From Apium graveolens (Eukaryota; Streptophyta; Magnoliopsida; Apiales; Apiaceae), in NCBI RefSeq assembly GCF_009905375.1, contig NC_133648.1:308342565-308406564 (forward strand): 64,000 nt of DNA. Direction: 5' to 3'. Position 1 is the first letter of the stretch; each line of letters opens with the position of its first letter. Below, piece by piece: positions 33,201 to 46,976 of this stretch. Both the position numbers and the translations under genes were made by a program. The notes beneath the pieces are model-generated. The model saw only the letters and a list, made by a program, of their open reading frames with translations, did no database searches and had not been told where the DNA came from.

Positions 33201-34947
33201 TTCTGGCCTGGGTCATAGTCAAAAATTTCTACGTCTGCCTCTTTCCTCTAAATATTACTTCTTTCTTTCCTGGGATATTTAACTTAACTTTCTTTCCCTT
33301 ACAGTCTATCTGAGCATCATTGCTAGATAGCCAGTCCATTCCCAAAATTACATCAAACTCCCCTAATTTAAAAGGAATCAGATCAACACTAAAAGATTGC
33401 TCCCCTATGCCTAACTCACAGGTGGGGTGAATCTGGTTAACATGAATAATTTCATGATTGGCTATTTCTACTTGTAAGGGTTCTATCAAGGGTTCAGCCT
33501 TAAGTCTTAATTTACGCGCAAGGTCCTTTGATATAAAAGATTTAGTTGCTCCCGAATCAAATAAAATGTTTGCACTGACCGAATTTAGAGAAAGGGTACC
33601 TGCTATCACATCTGAGTCTTTCATAGCATCCTGGACTGTCATGTTGAAAGTCCTCGCAGTAGGTGGCTTATTGGAGGCAGCCCTGCTGGCTCCTGAAGCT
33701 GCTGGTTTGTTCATTGGGCATTCCTTCTTCCAATGACCCGGGTGTCCACACTGATGACAAGTGGTGGTTGGAATGACGGCAGGGGCTGACGAAGGGCATT
33801 TGTGGGAATAGTGGCCCACTTGCCCACACTTAAAGCAGGTTACTGGCTTTTTCTTACATTCCCCAGAATGCATCCTTCCACAAGTGTTACAGGCTGGCAA
33901 TGGGGGTCGAGACTGGTTGGAATAGGACATTCTTGACTTCTGGCCGCTCTGGCTCACATTCACACTCATTAGCCGCTTAAACCCAGTGTTCTTTCCCGGT
34001 AGGGACACTGCTCCTCGATTAAATCTAGTTGGGAAGCTCCTTCATGCGGAACCTCCACCCATGCTCATGCTTTTCCTCTTTATTCCCTTCTTCTCTCTTT
34101 CCTTCTGCATCTGTTCACTTCCGGCTTCTACAATTATTGCCTTTTGCACCAGAGTGGCATAATCAATAAGCTCAAGGATTGCCACCCTATTCTGAATCCA
34201 CGGTTTCAGTCCCTGCTAAAACCTCCTAGCTTTCTTTTCCTCAGTGCTCACAAACTCCGGCACAAACCTTGATAACTCAGTAAATTTTGCTTCGTACTCT
34301 ACTACAGATAAATTATTCTGTTTTAGCTCCAAGAACTTGAGCTCCATCTGGTTTTCCATAAACCTCGGGAAATATTTTCCCAGAAACAACTGACTGAATC
34401 TCTCCCAGGTTATAATAGCATCTGTCTCCATGTTTTTCTTGGCCTCCCACCAGTAGTTAGCCTCTCATTTCAGAAGGTAGGTAGCAAATACAGTCTTCTG
34501 TGCCTCATCGATACTCAGAATCTCAAAGGATTTCTCCGTTTCCTTTAACCATGCCCTTGCCTCAACTGGGTCGGCTGATCCGTGGAACTCAGGGGGCTTA
34601 AGGGACTTAAAAGCCCTGAAAGAGTTTGCCACAGCATTGTTATTTCCTTGAGGGGGTGGGTTGGGTTGACGTTCCAACTTCTGCCTTAGTAGTTGCATGA
34701 ACTGGCCCATGGGATCCATGCCTGGGTTTGGTACTAGTTGCTCAACCTCAGTTTCTCCTTCCTCAGCCTCTATCTCAAATCCCTCAACATCATATGTTTC
34801 CTCCTCCTCTTCGTACAGGGAGTCATCCTGTTCAACATAATCCTCGTCTTCCTCTTCACTGTGTTCCTGGTTCCTATCGTCCTGGTTATGGCTTCCCTGG
34901 TCCTCAGATCCAGGGTTCGCCCAGGTTCCAATCTTTCTTGGCGGCAT
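30238..34947 (-). pseudogene. A1 gag-pol polyprotein, one frame with five stops
   Basis: All segments share one reading frame of 1570 codons, with no frameshift. Nonsense codons are at 34465, 34216, 34042, 33229 and 32431 (lowest base of each). In order: acidic N-terminus; gag domain (FLELKQNNLSVVEYEAKF); three zinc knuckles (CNTCGRMHSGEC, CFKCGQVGHYSHKC, CHQCGHPGHWKKEC); protease (LFDSGATKSFIS); RT with FIDDILIYS near 32550; RNase H ([10 protein letters not shown]); and integrase with its zinc-binding region, DDE residues near 31270, 31090 and 30985, and a chromodomain-like tail ([21 protein letters not shown]). One zinc-finger Cys of integrase is Tyr here (KYLTC; KCLTC in A2). It would encode all replication enzymes of the element if undamaged. 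Confidence 0.95.
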
Positions 34948-35356
34948 GATACTGATAATAAAAAAATTATTGGGAAATTCAACGTTAGGTCACAATCATA
35001 CAAAACATTGTGCCTTGCACAGTTCTATAATGGGGAGAATGTAACTCGCGATTCTATTATTTTATGACAGTTCTAATAAGAAGTGCAGTAATAATAATGA
35101 TAGAAACAGTGATCTCGTCACTAAGGAACTGAACCGAAAGGAAACAAATATATACATAATGTGAGAAATACATAGTTTGATCAAGTCAAAAGTACAACAG
35201 TGCTATAGCCATCTGTCCCAAAAATGATACACAATAGTCTATCTGTCTAGTCAGAAAAAGGGATGCTATATATACAAGTCAACTATCCCGGAAAATTGGC
35301 TCTGACTAAGGCCTCGACTAACTAGACAACTAGACTATCCCATCATCAGTCCTGAA
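34948..35356 (-). other. A1 leader between extra ORF and gag
   Basis: About 400 bases without a credible coding frame, colinear with 57399-57798 in A2. It would have to be crossed by scanning or reinitiating ribosomes, or spliced out, to express gag after the extra ORF. Confidence 0.6.
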
Positions 35357-36018
35357 TCACACACCGGAGCGGGTCAGCTCCCATACTCTTTCCATCACAC
35401 GACGGAAGATAAAGTCGGCCTGCCGCCTGGAGATCCTACCATGCCTGTCCCCCTGGAGCGATCTGAGTCTCGCTCGGGACGTGAGCTCTATCCCCGTCAG
35501 CTCCCTCCTCAAGGATCGGGGTATAGTAGCCCTAGTCTCATAAGCTCGGGTAAGCCTACCTGCCCTCTCCGCATCCATCTCCCTCCGACCTCATCCAGCC
35601 GGGCCTCAGCAACAGCCACTCGGGTCCTCAGTACATCCTGAACATAGCCGTAGGCTAACGAAGACTGCCTATGGGCAGGGTCGAGAGGTGGTGAATCCGG
35701 AGCCGCTGGGGGTGCCTCCTCGGTCTGCTTAGGCTCGGAAGTATGGGTCTCTGAGCTGTCATCATATGGGCTCCAGGATAGTGGTGGAGGGGTAGGAGCT
35801 TTGACCACCGGAAGTGAGGGTAAAGGGGTACCAGTGTACACTACCATAGCTCCGATACGCTCCTCAGCTACTGGGACCTCATCCGGGTCCTCCTCATCTG
35901 AAATAACAATGACCTCTGTCTCTGACTCCTCTGAGGGGTCCTCCTCATCCTCCTCCATCTCAGGCTCCTCCTGATCCTCGACATCTAGCAGTGCCTCATC
36001 ATGCTCACGCTCGAACAT
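35357..36018 (-). pseudogene. A1 extra ORF (frameshifted copy)
   Basis: The homologue of the intact A2 ORF at 57799-58461. The first part (MFEREHDEALLDVEDQEEP, very acidic, then proline-rich APTPPPLSW) is open from 36018. Near 35585 one base is lost relative to A2, so the helical C-terminal half (RRELTGIELTSRARLRSLQG, RVMERVWELTRSGV) continues in another frame down to 35357. It has no gag, protease or knuckle motif. The position, just inside the primer site, is the same in elements B and C. Confidence 0.8.
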
Positions 36019-36214
36019 CTCAGGGTCCTCTATCTCATGTGCCTACACATTAAACGAGCTAAGTTACTATCATGATACTTATAAGGGTTCCCGTAAGGGT
36101 TTTAACAGTCAGCGCTACTTTAAGTAGTCCGACCATGAACTTGGCAAGAGTTCTTATTATCTTTGTGAGTTAATTATTATATCGTCGCATCATCTCTGTG
36201 GTTTATAACGCTTA

Positions 36215-36228
36215 GCTCTGATACCATT
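36215..36228 (-). other. A1 primer-binding site
   Basis: On the minus strand ATGGTATCAGAGC directly follows the 5' LTR; this is the initiator-Met-tRNA primer class. Confidence 0.9.
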
Positions 36229-36230
36229 AC

Positions 36231-39200
36231 TGTAACACCCCCAAATCCGGGGTCAGGGATCGGGGTCGTCACGGTATTTCTTTCCACAATATCATTTCAC
36301 TTAATTAATAATAAATAACCTTATGTTGTGACCCCCACTCTAACACACCACAACCCGTTATAGTCTTAGAGATGAAATTGAAATAAGTACAAGTCCTTGA
36401 ATCCACAATTTAAAAGTTATTACAACCCAAAATGATTACTTGATAAATTTACAGTTAATTGCCATTATCTGCCACAAGTTATAATTATACAATATTTCGT
36501 TCCCAAAAGTAGAATGCCTAATCTACCAATAGATCTACCTCTGCAGCTATAGCAGCTACAACATCAACGGGAAGACGCGGGACGCTTCCCACGCGCTTGC
36601 GCTGTGTTTGCTTGAGTCTGGCCATCTTTCCTAACTGTTATTGTGTGATGAAGAAATGAAGCAAGAGTGAGCATTACAGCTCGCAAGATAATATATAGTG
36701 TAAACAATAATGCAAGTATCTAAATGGATAACTTACTAGAATCCTTTATCAAGTGTAAGGTAATTACTTACTGGATATAAGCTTAAAGGAAGATGAATTT
36801 ACCAATTACTTCACTATACTTATACCATTTTTAGAAATCTACTTGAACTACTACTGTTCAAAGTATAATAAGTTTCAAAAGGTCATCCTATAGATGAGAC
36901 CACAAGTTAAAACTTGAATAGATTCAATCTTTGAAATATTTTTAAAGGAAATGAAGTTATGAGATACTTCATTCAATGGAAACACCATTATAACTGTTTG
37001 ACCCTGTCAATGCTTCGGCAACCACCCATTCGTAGCCTTTCGATCGAAATGCTACAGATAGTGTTGCAGAATTATCCAACTGGATGATGAACTCATTACG
37101 GGAGTTTGTCACGCCAGGAAGTCCACTTACGATGATCAGTCGCAATAGTACAACCCCACCAGTTTCTACATGTAGAGGAGAACCTGTCGGATTTACTTGT
37201 CAACCGAACACTAGACTCCTAAGGAATGTACCGTCTTGCGTAACTTCCAGGCCATTCGGGCCAATATAATAAGGCTGGGCCGGCGCCACTCGACCAATTA
37301 CGCCACTCCTAGTTCAGATGAAATGCATGACTCTGAAACGTAAAGCTCGTCCCCACTTTCCCCAAGTAGAAACTTGTTGATACGGCTCCACCAAGAAGTC
37401 GTATCTAGTTGGAAAGGAAAACTCACCAATATTTCCTAGGCGATGCCTGTTAATGGATTAACTTGTTCCAAGAATTTTACTTCCCAAGTATTGGGTAAGT
37501 AATCAAAAACTCTTTTATCAAAATAACAACCTTGTTGCGAATATAAAACACACCACGGAGCCAGATCCCTCAGGTTTTGAGCGAATATTTAAATCCCCTT
37601 TGAAAGGAAGATCTTAAATATATAAAAAAATGAGTTTTTGGGGTCCGCTCTAACTTTTAAAAATCATTTTGAAGGCTCGCAAATATTTTAAAGAATGTTT
37701 GAAGTAATGTTGATTTAATGAAATAAATCAGTCCCAATTTATTAGAAAATAATCGAATATTATTATTTAAATAATATTCTCATAAAGAATAATCTTTATA
37801 AAAATAATTGAAGTAGAAGTTTTAAAACTTATACTTGCAATGTATATTAAATAACCAAAGATATACTTATACGAAAGTACTATCTTTATTTGAATAATAA
37901 AAAGTGAGTTTGATTATCGACACATTATTCTTTAATAAAATTAAGAATAATAATTAGTAAATAATAAGAGTCATAAGTCCTCGAATGAATATTCAAATAA
38001 TAATATTCATTAATAAATTAAGCGGAGTCATAAGTCCTCGAATAAATATTTAAAATAATATTCATTAATAAAATAAACGGAGTCATATGTCCTCGAATGA
38101 ATATTCAAAATAATATTCATTAATAAAATAAAGTTATCGAATAAACCTTATTCGATTCATCGTTTTGAAAACTATATCTATATATACATACATAAATATA
38201 TAATATACTCGGGAGCATCGACTCCCGGTTTTAGAAAAATGTTCACCTCTGGGTCCCCTGTACTAAGGGTATATGTAATTACTACTTATCTCTAGTATAG
38301 GTATTATCAACTGAATCAACAGATATATGTATCAAGATTATGAAACAGGCATGCATATATAACATATCACATGCTACAATATCTCGCAAGAATTTGCTAA
38401 TTTAACCATCATGCATCTATCACAAGATAATGCATATACATATGTATACATCACAACAATAGTATAACGGATAGAAAACTTGCCTGAGCGATTGGGGGTT
38501 ATAAATGGCTTGGGACGAGTCTGGTAACCTATAAACAACATATAAGTTGGAATTAAACCAAAGTCAGTTATAAATCTATACTTTAACCAATTTAGACTCT
38601 AACGCTCGCTTTGCGCTTACTGATTCTCTTAAGTCGCTCGAGTACCCTGGGCTCCACCATTTTTAATAAATTAATCATTAAGAGTTTTAAGGCGATTCTT
38701 TCGCGAGTGTCTTACCAACTGCCTAATACACTTTAAATAAATGTTTCATACTCCAATTAGTCCTTTTAGTTCTTTAACTTATGTTTCAAAGTAAGGCGAG
38801 GGGTAATGGTTCATTCGCGAAACGCCGTTACTTAAAACGGTCGTTTCTCCTAAACCGTACATCGGAATCAAACGAACTACATATCAAAACGAAGCTCGTC
38901 ACATGAACTATCTAATCATGGAAACGGTCAGAACCTAGCAGTGAGTTCACGGGTCCTAATGTTAATAACAAAAACAGTCTAAAGTAAATCGGACATTACG
39001 ACGGCTATGTTTACGCGATTACCCAAATTTATACCACTCCAAATCAACCCACAATCAACATCCCAATCAAAACTCCATCCATACTTCACCATAACAGCCC
39101 CAACAACTCAACATTATCAATTTATACTATTCTCAAACATGAATTTAAACTATACTTTAATTCATTAATCAACAATCCAAGAATTACAACTCCAAAAACT

Positions 39201-40269
39201 TCACAAAACCAACTAACCTCTACATACACAACAATCAAGCCTCTCATGAATTATAACAACAAAACTAAACCTAATACTCAAGTAAAGTTAGGGTTTGGAG
39301 GGGTTATACCTTCCTTGGAGAGTGGAGAATCAAGTAATTAGCTTGGAATCACCCTTAAAAGTCCTTATCCAAGCTTAATCTAAACAAAAACTCAAGAACA
39401 AAAATTTGAGTTCTTGAAGAACACTATTCACCATCTTCTTCCATGATTTTTAGGAAGAGATTGTGAATAATTTAGGAGCTCAAACTTATAGGATAGCTAT
39501 ATCTATGCATAAGGAGTCTTAGATAATTACCTTGCTAATTAACAAAGCTAGGAACTAGGATTTTGAATTTTCTTTCTTTGAAAAAGACAAGAAGCCGAGA
39601 GCTTTGATGAAGAAGGTGAGACAGCTTTGTGTTTTTGGTGAAAATGAATTGTTGGTTGACTTGGTGGACTTGTTTTGTTTTGTTATATTACCTTTTACGA
39701 TGGTAACTTTTGTGTGGTTCTAAATCAACCAACAACACACTTTGCTTTGGTCATGCTTATGTCACCATGTGATGTCACCCTCCCACGTTTGTCCTCTTCT
39801 TATTGGTTTGATGACATCATCCCCACTAACCTCTTTGATTAGCTTCTAATTACTTGGCTAATGACCGCTGATCTGTTATACGGTTCGCTTAACTTTCGTT
39901 TTCATTTATCGTTTGAGGGATCATACCCGGGATCTTATTACTTGGGTTCCCTTAACCTTTCTCAATACATTATATTCCTTTTATGATCCTCTCTTAAAAT
40001 CCTTGAATTTAAATCCTTTTTATCCCGTTACCTTATACTTAATTCTTTCGATATCTGGTGGATTTTTGGGAAAAATCAAAGTGTTTGGATTTGGATTCTG
40101 GCGATCTTTACATACACTCATTTATCATAAAGAGTACTAATACGATCTCAGAATAACAATAAGAGAACCCCTACATAGTGTTGCATGAAAAGTTTTCTTA
40201 TTCAGCAATATCAGCAGAAACACTATTCATAAGGGTTACAAAAAAGTTCAAAATTTTGGGGTTATTACA
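36231..40269 (-). repeat. A1 5' LTR
   Basis: It is 4039 bp and nearly identical along its length to 26277-30204, apart from an extra segment of about 110 bp near 40100-40215. The palindromic tandem array is at 37968-38132 and the GC-richer module at about 37020-37370. The outer end is followed by the TTTTA duplicate. Confidence 0.95.
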
Positions 40270-40361
40270 TTTTAAGTGTGGAAAGGTGGGCCACATGGCA
40301 AGGAACTGTAAGGAGCCTGTTCAGAAGGCGAATGTGCTTAGGATTGCTGGACCACCCCTGT
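40270..40361 (+). pseudogene. Element B gag, 3' part after A1
   Basis: Immediately right of A1 the element B frame resumes with the remainder of a CCHC zinc knuckle (KCGKVGHMARNC). A TAG ends this frame at 40361. Together with the fragment ending at 26276 it shows exactly where A1 entered. Confidence 0.9.
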
Positions 40362-40398
40362 AGCACCAGCAGCCCAGCCAAGGGCAAGAACATTTAAC

Positions 40399-43300
40399 AT
40401 GACTATGAAAGATATTGTGAAGGATGTGGATGTGGTAGCAGGTACTCTTATTACAAACTCAGTAGAAGTTAAAGTGTTAATGGATTCTGGAGCAACCAGA
40501 TCCTTTATTGCTGAAAGCGTTATTCATAGATTAAAGTGTGTCGCGTACCTTCTCAAACCTAATTTGACTATAGAAGTAGCAAATCAAGAAAGAGTTACTG
40601 CCAATAGAATTTTTCCTAATTGTGATGTGGTTATAGAAGGTCGGCACTTTTCTGCTGACTTAATACCTTTTAAGTTAGGATAATTCGACGTTATATTAGA
40701 AATGGATTGGTTGTCAAACCATGATGCGCAAATCGAATGTAAAAGGAAGAAGGTGAAGTTAAGAACCAAGGATGGAGATGAGGTAATATTTAGAGGAAAA
40801 AAAGCAAGAAAAGAAGTTTTTAACGGTTATCCAAACGAAGAGATTATTGCGACAAGGATGCGAAGCGTATTTGGCTCATGTAAAGGATTTAGAGGCGGGG
40901 TCTTTAAGAATTGAGGATATTCGGTAGTTAAATATTTTCCCGATGTGTTTTCAGATAAATTACCTGGACTACCTCCGAATCAAGAGATTGAGTTCATGAT
41001 TGATTTGGCTCCTGGAACGGAACCAGTTTCGAAAGCTCCCTATCGAATGGCGCTTGTCGAGATGAAGGAATTAGCGACGCAATTACAGGAATTTTTGGAC
41101 AAAGGAGTTATTCGCCCGAGTGTATCCCCGTGGGGTGCACCAATGCTATTTTTGAAGAAAAAAGATGGAAGTATGAGGCTATGTATCGATTATCGCGAGT
41201 TGAATAAGTTAACGATTAAGAATAAGTACCCTCTACCGTGAATTGACGATTTATTTGATCAGCTGAAAGGAGCTACTTGTTTCTCAAAGATTGATTTGAG
41301 ATCTGGGTATCATCAACTAAAGATTAAAGTGGAAGACATACCCAAGACGGCGTTTCAAAGAAGATATGGGCACTATGAGCTCTTGGTAATGGCGTTCGGA
41401 TTGACGAATGCACCGGCTGCATTTATGGATCTCATGAATTGAGTGTTTAAAGAAATATTTGGACAAGTTCGTAAGAGTGTTTATCGACGATATCTTGATA
41501 TACTCCAAGTCGGAAGCCGAACATATGGAAAATCTGAGAATCTCTTTGGGAATTTTAAGAAAAGATAAGTTAGACGCGGAGTTTTATAAGTGTGAATTTT
41601 GGCTAAAGGAAGTTTAGTTTCTTGGACATGTGGTTAACATTGAAGGTATTAAAGTCGATCTCGCAAAGGTAGAAGCTTTGATGAATTGCGATAGACCAAA
41701 GACTCCTACGAAAGTAAGAAGTTTTCTCGGACTAGCAGGATATTATAGAAGATTTGTGCAAGATTTTTCTAAGATCGCTGTCCCATTGACTAAGTTGACA
41801 AGGAAGAATGAGAAGTTTGTTTGGACGGACAAGTGTGAGGAAAGTTTTTAAGAGCTAAAGAAAAGGTTAGTAACGGCACCAGTGCTGGTTCTACCTGATG
41901 AAAAAGGCGAGTTTGTAATCTACATCGATGTTTCATATAAAGGACTAGGGTGTGCTAATGCAACACGAAAAGGTAATAGCATATGGGTCAAGGTAGTTAA
42001 AGCCGCACGAACAGAAGTATCCTACGCATGATTTGGAATTAACAGCAATAGTGTTTGCTCTTAAGATTTGGAGGTACTATTTATACGGAGAAAAGTGTGA
42101 GATTTATACGTATCACAAGAGTTTAAAGTATATCTTTATGCAGAAAGAACTCAACATGAGGCAACGGAGATGGCTGGAATTGATTAAGAATTACGACTGC
42201 ATGATAAGTTATCATCCTGGAAAGGCGAATGTTGTAGCGGATGAGTTGAGCCGCAAGGAAAAGTTAAATGTGTTGACATCGTTCGAAGAGTTGATCAAGG
42301 AATTTGAGAAATTAGAAATAAAAGTACGAGTTCCAGAAGTTTCGAATAAAGCAATGTATGCAATGACATTTCTTCCAAAAATCTTGGAAAAGATTCGATG
42401 TTGTCAAGCATAAGTGATGAAATACGAGAAGGGAAAATTGTCAGGAGAAGAAGTGAGAGCTCAAAAGGATGAAAAAGGAATATATCGCGTTGGCTCGCAT
42501 ATTTGGATTCCTAATGTTGTGGAATTATAGCACGAGATTTTGCAAGAAGCGCATAACTCGAGATTTTGGATTCACCCTGGAAGTACGAAAATGTACAAGG
42601 ATTTGATAGAAAGTTATTGGTGGCCGAACATGAAGAAGGAAATTACGGAATGGATAAGTAAATGATATACGTGTCAAAAAGTAAAAGCGGAACATCAATG
42701 ACCGAGTGGATTGCTTCAGCCACTAGATTTACCCGAATGGAAATGGGAGCATATCGAGATGGATTTTATGGTAGTTTTGCCAAAGACTAGGTCTAAACAT
42801 GATGCGATTTGGGTAATAGTCGATCGACTGACAAAATCAGCACATTTCTTTCCTATTAACGAAAGATTCTCATTGGAAAAGTTGGTCAAGCTGTACTTGG
42901 ATGAAATCTTGATGCATCATGGAGTACAATATCTATCATGTCTAATAGAGATCCGAGGTTTAACTCAAGATTATGGCGACAATTTTATGATCATTTGGGA
43001 ACGAAGTTGAAAATGAGCACCGCGTATCATCCGCAGACAGACGAACAAAGCGAAAGGACTATTCAAACGATCGAGGATATGCTGAGAACTTGTGTATTGG
43101 ATTTCAAAGGAAATTGGGACGATCATTTACCATTGATTGAGTTTTCCTACAACAACAGTCATTACGCGAGTATCGTCATGCCGCCCTATGAAGCGTTGTA
43201 TGGAAGAAAATTCACATCCCCTACCTATTGGGATGAAGTTGGCGAGTGCAAGCTACTAGGCCCAGAATTAGTGCAACAAACGAAACAGAAAGTGGAAGTG

Positions 43301-43520
43301 ATTCGCAAAAGACTGAGAGCTGCTCAAGATCGATAAAGAAAGTATGCGGACCAGATCTGAAAGGATGTACTATTCGAAACCGGAGACAAAGTGTTGCTAA
43401 AGATATCTCTATGGAAAGGTTTAAACAGATTCAGGAAGAAAGGAAAGTTGAGTCCTGAGTATATTGGAGATTTCAAAGTGCTAAGACAACTTGGAAAAGT
43501 GGCATATGAGCTAGCGTTAC
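40399..43520 (+). pseudogene. Element B protease, RT, RNase H and integrase relic
   Basis: The protease has LMDSGATRSFIA near 40490, with a TAA at 40681. RT runs from about 40945 ([27 protein letters not shown]), with TGA stops at 41239 and 41441; the polymerase box FIDDILIYS lies in a shifted frame near 41480. RNase H is at 41860-42250 ([16 protein letters not shown]). Integrase is at about 42540-43520 with MDFMVVLP, FNSRLW and DEQSERT. Several of the many stops look like CGA-to-TGA or CAG-to-TAG changes. Coding sequence ends at GCGTTAC (43520), where LTR-type sequence of element C starts; the tail and 3' LTR are not in the window. It is the most damaged gypsy element here. Confidence 0.9.
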
Positions 43521-46500
43521 TATAATATATGGGACATATCGTGTAATTATTTTTGCTAATAAATAAATAGTATACATGTTCAGTATATATTCTGTGAATT
43601 AATTGTTAAGTGGTATATGTATTTGGATGTTTAAAAATAATATCAATTGAGTATTTTAATTTTTATATGTCCAAAATAAAATATAGATAATTTTCATATC
43701 TTCCTATTTATTTTTACGTTGATTTATGATTTTATAGGAAATTTATGGATTTTATAAAATCTTTTTCCGAGTATCTATAAACTATTTTATATAATCGGGA
43801 ACCAACCGACGTCAACCGTTTTTACGTTTTTATAACCTGAAACTCTTCCGAGAACTCCTTCCAAACCTAATTGCAATATTCCGAGCATTTTCCATGTTTC
43901 GACTTTTTCGATCCGGCGTACAGTTTGTCTTGTGCGGGTACCGGCGCAATATTTTCGATACATTATTCGTTTCGGTAATTCAATAAAACTCGTATTTTTG
44001 ATAAACGGAATCTTTTTATTAAACTATTAAAATTATCACCTCGTAATACGTGTAACCAGGCGCTGAGACCAAGACCGCAATACAAATTGTACTGATTTGG
44101 ATAATTATCCCGAAAACTGGTACCGTTTGGATCTGTTTTTAAAAATAAACGTACCATTTTGTATCCGGAATGATCCAACGGGATACTAATTTTTTGTAAT
44201 TATAGATATCCTTTACCGTATTTTATTTTGTATCGAATATCATTTGCATACAGTAATTATAGAATTTTCCAGAGAAAAACCCTAATTTCATAAAACCTAC
44301 CGAGAATCAAACCTCAATTTCAAGGTGTTACCGGAATCCGTTGGTGAAGCTCGAGTACTCAAATTAAAGCTCTCGAAATATACTATCAGAATCTGTGCTT
44401 CATATCACTACAAAATCAAAGGTTTATTTTCTGTAATTTTATTTATTTTTGAATTATTTTGATTAAAAATATGAATTTTTGTACGGATGATTGTTTGAAT
44501 GATTAGATGCTTGTATGTTGTAGAGCTTGTTCTCCTGATGATTTTCATATGTCATATGACTGATTTGGAGTTCAATAACATGTTCAAAATTGAGTTTAAT
44601 TTTCGAATTTTAAAATTAGGGTTTATAACCCGTAAGCATGTTCTTAATTAAAAATTAGGGCTTTTTGTTCTAGGCGTTATTAGCTGTTAAAATATAGTGG
44701 GTTGTGTTCCTTATGAAATTTGCAATCGATTAGTATATAGCTCGTTAACAGAGGATCCCTGTATCGAAGAGAGTTGTGTTTTGAAGTTTACGTCGGGTCT
44801 CCGGAAACCGACGAACTTCTCGGCCAATTTCCGGCCAACCCAGGGGTTATTGATGTATTTTGATTGCATGATTAAATTCCTGGTGTTTAGAAGATGTAAT
44901 CTGGAGGAGATGGTGGTGTGAGGATGCCGGGAACGTGTTATCCGGCCATCCCCGTAATTTTCCGGCGACTGAACTGCAACAAAATTGCAGTTTAGTCCCT
45001 CAACTTTTGGGGACGATGAAGTTTAGTCCCTGTAGTTTACAAAGTTTGCAGAAATAGGATTCCTGTTTATAAATTATTTAAAAATCATATTTCCTATTTA
45101 TTTTAATTATAAAAATTCATTTTTAATTTCTGAAAATTCCAAAAATTATTATTTTAATTCCAAAAATTATTTTTAATTCAAAAATAAATCTGAATTAATT
45201 AGTTAATTAAATTTAGTTAATAATTAATTGATTAATTGGTCAATTAATTTGAAAATTAATTGATTAATTGATTTAATTAATTATTAATTGATTTTAATTA
45301 ATTATTTAATTAGATTTAATTATTTAAAAATGATTTAAAAATTCTGAAAAATAGTTTCGAGCTTTAAAATATTTTTTTAAATTATTTTTAAGGCTCGATA
45401 ATTATTAGAAAATTATTTTGAAGCCAGATTTTGCCAACCGAACCTTGTTTATTTCTTTAAAATTGATCCAACGACCCGTTTTAATTCCGAAAAATATTTT
45501 AAAAATCATATTAAATACCCGAAAGCATGTTTATGACCCGAGACTCCTTTATAAATGATATGTCATTGATTATTTGACGTGTTATGTGTTATATGTGACT
45601 TGTTGTTTGATTGTCGGTCTATATGTTTGGTGTTTATTTGGTTATAGCGTAACTTTCAATCCGTTAGTCGGATTTGGGTAAAACGAAGGGTAGATAGAAG
45701 TAGAAGTGTATACCGAATAGAAATGTATAAGATGAGTATTGATAGATGTTTATAATATATGAGCAAAAGAGGCAAGGCTTAGGAAAGGAAAGCAAATAGT
45801 CGAGGAGTAAGATGGTTGTGATTGGAAGTTAGTGCGGTATAGCAAGCTAGTACCAGGCAAGTGTTCTGAATTTTCTCGAGATATATTATAGTTGATTGAT
45901 AGTCCTGTTTTATATTCCAAGTGCTCTAAAGCACTGAACCCTAAACCCTGATTCCAGTTGTTGATCTTTGAGCCGTAAATCTTATTCTTTCTGAACCATT
46001 GATTGTTGTATACCCGAATACGAACCACAGATATACGATACTACTCCACAAATACATACAAACTAAATGCCAAACACTAAATCAAATTGCTTACATACCC
46101 AAACCATTGTACCTTATGCTTTGAAAGACCAAATCCTTGTAACCTTGAAATGTTGATTCCTTTGTTATCCAATTCTTTCATTACCTAACAGCCATCCTTT
46201 GAAATTTCTATATTGATCCCTTGTGAGGATTGAAACCATCTCATTATTGAACATCCAACATTTCTTATGATTTTGATTATTGCTTTACATTATTTATTCT
46301 GTTATTATTTTAGAATTGGATTGTTTTTATAAAATTATGGACCAGATTCGTGGTCAGACTAGATTAGTGGTCAGGTTAGGCCAATGTGTGCCTTAGATCC
46401 AGTAATTAGAGTAGAGCTGTGTGCCTGCTCGGGGTTAGTGCGTGACTGATCAGCAGCCTAACCTTGGTTTTTAAAATAAAAATCTAATATCCAATTCCAA

Positions 46501-46972
46501 ATCATTATTCATTGTTCACTTGATATCATAACCCTTTTCACTTGATGATCATTATTCTCAGTTTTGTCATTGTGACTTGCTGAGCTAGTTAGCTCATTTG
46601 TGCGATATTGTTTACGTTCTTTTCCAGTTAAAAGGAACCTGTTGGTAGCGAGGATCCCCAATCCAGTGCGAGTGCTAGGGGTCCAGGTTGATCGAGTTAA
46701 GCTGTCGGATAACTTTTGGGATAGTTTAAGTTTGTAAAAGTTTGTAATAATGTTTAATATTCAGTTCTAAGTTTGAATAGTTGGGATTTGGACGTTTGTA
46801 ATATAAAGTGTGTGTATGGCTTGTGTATATACTTTAACCTATTGTGGTCTGTGGTAGTTGGTAAGTAGGGTCACAGCATATTATTATTATCTTTATTATT
46901 GTTATAAGCTGGTTATGAATAAGGTGAGTGTGAGGACCCTAAACTTATGACCCGGGTTTGGAGGGCGCTACA
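43521..46972 (+). repeat. Gypsy element C 5' LTR (about 3.45 kb)
   Basis: It ends GGGCGCTACA directly before a Met-tRNA primer site. The left end adjoins element B integrase, but no TGTAGC terminus matching the right end is present, and the first TG is at 43530. The LTR is therefore probably clipped at its start. Inside are a low-complexity ATTAATT stretch (about 45150-45345) and a GC-richer block with repeated GTGGTCAG (about 46345-46460). No open frame inside looks real. Confidence 0.75.
45150..45345 (+). repeat. Low-complexity ATTAATT-rich stretch
   Basis: Degenerate repeats of ATTAATTGATTAATTG type within LTR C. Confidence 0.85.
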
Positions 46973-46976
46973 GGTT

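Larger units (their letters stand above)
26277..40269 (-). mobile_element. Complete gypsy retrotransposon A1 (14.0 kb, Tekay/Del type)
   Basis: A full element on the minus strand: 5' LTR at the high-coordinate end, primer site, extra ORF, gag-pol, polypurine tract and 3' LTR. Both outer ends have the TG...CA terminus, and a perfect TTTTA duplication flanks them. It lies inside gag of element B and splits a zinc-knuckle codon run. The two LTRs agree closely, with scattered substitutions and one deletion of about 110 bp, so insertion was fairly recent. Five nonsense codons make gag-pol non-autonomous. The clade call rests on the chromodomain-like tail and long LTRs. Confidence 0.95.

Noticed and set aside
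45935..45960. Telomere-like CCCTAAACCCTG
   Set aside because: Less than two units inside LTR C; chance similarity, not an interstitial telomere.
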